In this document: one piece after another, positions 5,058 to 7,440 of the stretch
Numbering within the stretch: the first letter of the stretch is position 1
How the letters are laid out: each line of letters starts with the position of its first letter
DNA from: Anaerolineae bacterium
GTDB lineage: Bacteria > Chloroflexota > Anaerolineae > 4572-78
DNA: 7,440 nucleotides
Direction of reading: 5' to 3'
NCBI GenBank assembly: GCA_027022125.1
Contig: JALVZI010000463.1
Coordinates: 1 to 7,440, forward strand
The notes under the pieces: model-generated
The model's database searches: none
What the model saw: only the letters and a program-made list of their open reading frames with translations
Told to the model about the DNA's origin: nothing
Translations under genes and position numbers: made by a program

Positions 5058-5846
5058 TTATGCCGGTTCCACTTGCCCGGCAGCGCCCGTGCCCAAGTAT
5101 GCTTCAATCACTCTGGGGTTGCTGCGAATCTCTTTCGGCGAGCCTTCGGCGATTTTCGAGCCGTAATCCAGCACGCTGATTTTGTCGGAAATGCCCATCA
5201 CCACCCGCATATCGTGCTCAATCAGCAAAATGGTAATGCCCAATTCGTCACGGATGTGGCGGATGAAATCGGTCATTTCGGCGGTTTCGTTGGGGTTCAT
5301 TCCGGCGGTCGGTTCGTCGAGCAGCAGCAGTTTCGGCTGGCTTGCCAGCGCACGGGCAATTTCCAACCGCCGCTGTGCGCCATAGGGCAGGTTTTTCGCC
5401 AAATAGTCGCCAAAACCGCGCAAGCCGACAAAACGCAGAATGCGGCGTGCTTCTTTGGTAGCTTCTTCCTCTTCACGGCGAGTGCCGGGCGTATTGAAAA
5501 TCGCGCCAATCCACGTTGATTTCAGGCGGGGTTCTTCACCCACCAAAATATTTTCGATAGCGGTCATATTGGCAAACAAGCGGATATTCTGATATGTCCG
5601 CGAGATGCCGCGCCGAGTAATCTGGTCGGTGGGGATGCCTTTGATGGGGCGTCCCTGAAACAGAATTTCGCCTTCTTCCGGGGTGTAAAAACCGGTGATG
5701 CAGTTGAAAAAGGTTGTTTTGCCCGCGCCATTCGGTCCGATAACGCTGTAAATGGACTTTTCGGGTATTTCCACCGACACATCATTCACCGCAACCAGCC
5801 CGCCGAAGCGTTTGGTAACATTTTTTGCAACTAAAATAGGTGCCAT
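5058..5846 (-). CDS. livG: Branched-chain amino acid ABC transporter ATP-binding protein LivG
   Basis: This is the partner ATPase of LivF in the Liv importer, 262 residues, normal length. Walker A is GPNGAGKTT (37-45), the Q-loop is RTYQNIRLF (Gln86), and the ABC signature region is LPYGAQRRLEIARAL (153-167), which is the LivG form that lacks the usual LSGGQ. Walker B is LLLLDEP (173-179) and the switch histidine is His211 in LIEHDM. The C-terminal helix with VIEAYLG (247-252) is family-typical, followed by a short Ala/Gly tail. AGGAGG (complement of 5852-5857) is five bases before the ATG and overlaps the livM stop codon, so livM and livG are tightly coupled. Confidence 0.95.
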   Translation of the reverse strand: MAPILVAKNVTKRFGGLVAVNDVSVEIPEKSIYSVIGPNGAGKTTFFNCITGFYTPEEGEILFQGRPIKGIPTDQITRRGISRTYQNIRLFANMTAIENILVGEEPRLKSTWIGAIFNTPGTRREEEEATKEARRILRFVGLRGFGDYLAKNLPYGAQRRLEIARALASQPKLLLLDEPTAGMNPNETAEMTDFIRHIRDELGITILLIEHDMRVVMGISDKISVLDYGSKIAEGSPKEIRSNPRVIEAYLGTGAAGQVEPA

Positions 5847-5855
5847 TTTTGCCTC

Positions 5856-7440
5856 CTATGCCGTTTCCGCCGCCGGTGACGGGTCGGGTTCGATTTCGAT
5901 TTCCTCGTCATCACCGTGCAACTCTCGTTTTTGCGTTGCGGCGGGCCAGAAGCCTTCGGGTTTGACCAGCATCATCGTTACCAGCAATGCGCCGAAAATG
6001 AGCATTCGGAATTCCGAAAACTCGCGGAGAAGTTCCGGCAAGCCGACCAGCGCGAATGCGCCGACCACCACCCCCGGTAAACTTCCCACGCCGCCGACGA
6101 TAATCAGCGACAGCACGTTGATGGAAATGAGCAGGTTGAAACTGTGCGGGTAAATGGAGGTCAGTTTGGCGGCGAAAATTGCGCCCGCCAACCCGGAGAA
6201 TGCCGCGCCGGTGGCAAATGCCAGCAGTTTGGTTTTCACCAGATTGATGCCCATTGCTTCGGCGACATCCTCATCCTCCCGCAGCGCCATCCAACTGCGC
6301 CCGGCGCGCGAATCCCGCAATCGCCACGATACAAATGCCGCCAGCGCCGCGGCGACCACCACCAGATAATATAATTGCTGAGAGTTTTTCAGTTCGATTG
6401 CGCCGCCAAACCACGGGATGAACGGTTTGGCAATGCCCAAAATTCCCTGTGCGCCGCCGATACTGGGCTGCAAAAAGTTAGACAGCGCCAGCACGCGGAT
6501 AATTTCGCCGAAACCGAGGGTGACAATTGCCAGATAGTCGCCGCGCATTCGCAGCACCGGCACACCGAGCATAATGCCCCACAGCACCGCCATCCCCACC
6601 GCGAAGGGCAACGCTTCCCAGAAATTCCAGCCAAACCCGACAAGTTTTGTGGTTTGCGATAATTGGGTGGAGGTCAGCACCCCCATCGTGTATGCGCCGA
6701 TGGCAAAAAACGCCACATACCCCAAGTCGAGCAATCCGGCAAAACCAACCACGATATTCAACCCGAAGCCCATCAGGGTGAAAATGGCGACTGTCACCAT
6801 AATTTCGGACAGGTAGCCGCCCAAAATTTGCGGCAGGAAAATGGCGATGGCGAACAGAATTATCAGCGTGCCGATGCGGATACCGCGCCGAGATGTCTGC
6901 GGCAATGCCTCGAAACGTTCTTTAATTGCCGAACCGCGCCAATCTCGCAAAAACGCTATCCCTGCGGCAATGACGAAAGTGTACACCGCACCGGGAACCG
7001 ACAACCCCTTGCGGGCAAAGAATATTTTCAGCAGCGATTTTGCCGCTTTTTTGCCGCCTGCCAGCGCGAAAATGTTGGTAATCACGTCATCAAACAATTC
7101 CGAAAGGGTGCCAACCATGATGACGGTTATCAGCCCTGCCAGCAAAACTTTTCGCCAGCGGGTGGGCAGCATAAATGTAATGGAACCCAATACCGCGCTG
7201 GCAACCCCCGTGAGCACCATTCGCCCCAGCGTCGCCAGTGCGGGTCCCCATTCGCCGGAAGTGTTCACCGCCATAATGGCTTCCTGATTATTGAAGGTGA
7301 GCGCTTTAATCAAATCTGGCGACGCATTGACAAACATCGCCCGCATATTGAGCGGTTGCACCAACAGCACCAAAATGCTCAACATTACCGTGCTGACCAC
7401 ACCGACCATTACCCCGTCACCGAACGCATACCCCCAATTG
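5856..7440 (-). CDS. livM: Branched-chain amino acid ABC permease LivM, N-terminally extended, start outside the window
   Basis: This is a multi-spanning inner-membrane permease that forms the Liv channel with LivH. The frame is open to the right edge (at least 10 codons, ending in NWGYAFGDGV, before the ATG at 7407-7409), so the true start is probably beyond the window. Numbered from that ATG (517 residues), the canonical LivM core begins near 177 with GFAGLLDLGYVAFF (222-235), GDYLAIVTLGFGEIIRV (290-306), the EAA-type ATPase-contact loop around ALREDEDVAEAMGINLVKTK (375-394) and GGVGSLPGVVVGA (439-451). Ahead of the core lie about 176 residues with roughly four hydrophobic segments (2-20, 60-82, 86-103, 140-156), well beyond a plain permease. 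The C-terminus is an acidic, Pro-rich cytoplasmic tail (499-517). livH and the substrate-binding protein gene are not in the window and would lie further right. Confidence 0.9.
   Translation of the reverse strand, partial: NWGYAFGDGVMVGVVSTVMLSILVLLVQPLNMRAMFVNASPDLIKALTFNNQEAIMAVNTSGEWGPALATLGRMVLTGVASAVLGSITFMLPTRWRKVLLAGLITVIMVGTLSELFDDVITNIFALAGGKKAAKSLLKIFFARKGLSVPGAVYTFVIAAGIAFLRDWRGSAIKERFEALPQTSRRGIRIGTLIILFAIAIFLPQILGGYLSEIMVTVAIFTLMGFGLNIVVGFAGLLDLGYVAFFAIGAYTMGVLTSTQLSQTTKLVGFGWNFWEALPFAVGMAVLWGIMLGVPVLRMRGDYLAIVTLGFGEIIRVLALSNFLQPSIGGAQGILGIAKPFIPWFGGAIELKNSQQLYYLVVVAAALAAFVSWRLRDSRAGRSWMALREDEDVAEAMGINLVKTKLLAFATGAAFSGLAGAIFAAKLTSIYPHSFNLLISINVLSLIIVGGVGSLPGVVVGAFALVGLPELLREFSEFRMLIFGALLVTMMLVKPEGFWPAATQKRELHGDDEEIEIEPDPSPAAETA

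Overview
The window is bacterial chromosomal DNA carrying seven protein genes and no RNA gene, CRISPR array or phage module that I can recognise. The base composition looks moderately GC-rich (judged by eye, not computed). Gene content is metabolic and does not fix the phylum. Mid-length spacers full of heptanucleotide repeats, GTAGGGGC...GCCCCTAC hairpins and a very long LivM would fit an uncultured environmental lineage such as Chloroflexota or a similar phylum, but this is a guess.

Left half (plus strand): a small metallo-beta-lactamase-fold hydrolase of the glyoxalase II/YcbL type (103-723); a PLP-dependent diaminopimelate decarboxylase (897-2144), the last step of lysine synthesis; and CobU (2259-2822), which phosphorylates and guanylylates adenosylcobinamide in cobalamin assembly or salvage. 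They point the same way but are separated by repeat-filled spacers and are not an obvious pathway operon.

Right half (minus strand): a liv-type branched-chain amino acid ABC transporter read livM (cut by the right edge), livG, livF with 9-bp and 15-bp gaps and strong Shine-Dalgarno sites, closed by a clear intrinsic terminator (4259-4309). Next on the same strand is a DAO-family FAD oxidoreductase (2887-4062). It is probably a separate unit and it converges on cobU. Import of amino acids by Liv and their oxidation by this enzyme would make functional sense, but this is inference.

The most unusual content is between the genes. Every spacer longer than 50 bp that lies between two genes holds tandem 7-nt repeats of differing sequence: 725-756, 864-893, 2244-2262, 2824-2879 and 4081-4255. 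One array appears to be interrupted by a 95-bp MITE-like element with terminal inverted repeats and flanking TA dinucleotides (2142-2240). Removing the element and one TA rejoins the heptad register and still leaves the lysA stop codon. A paired hairpin at 802-857 shows compensatory changes between its two halves. The heptads also supply the ribosome binding site and TTG start of cobU.
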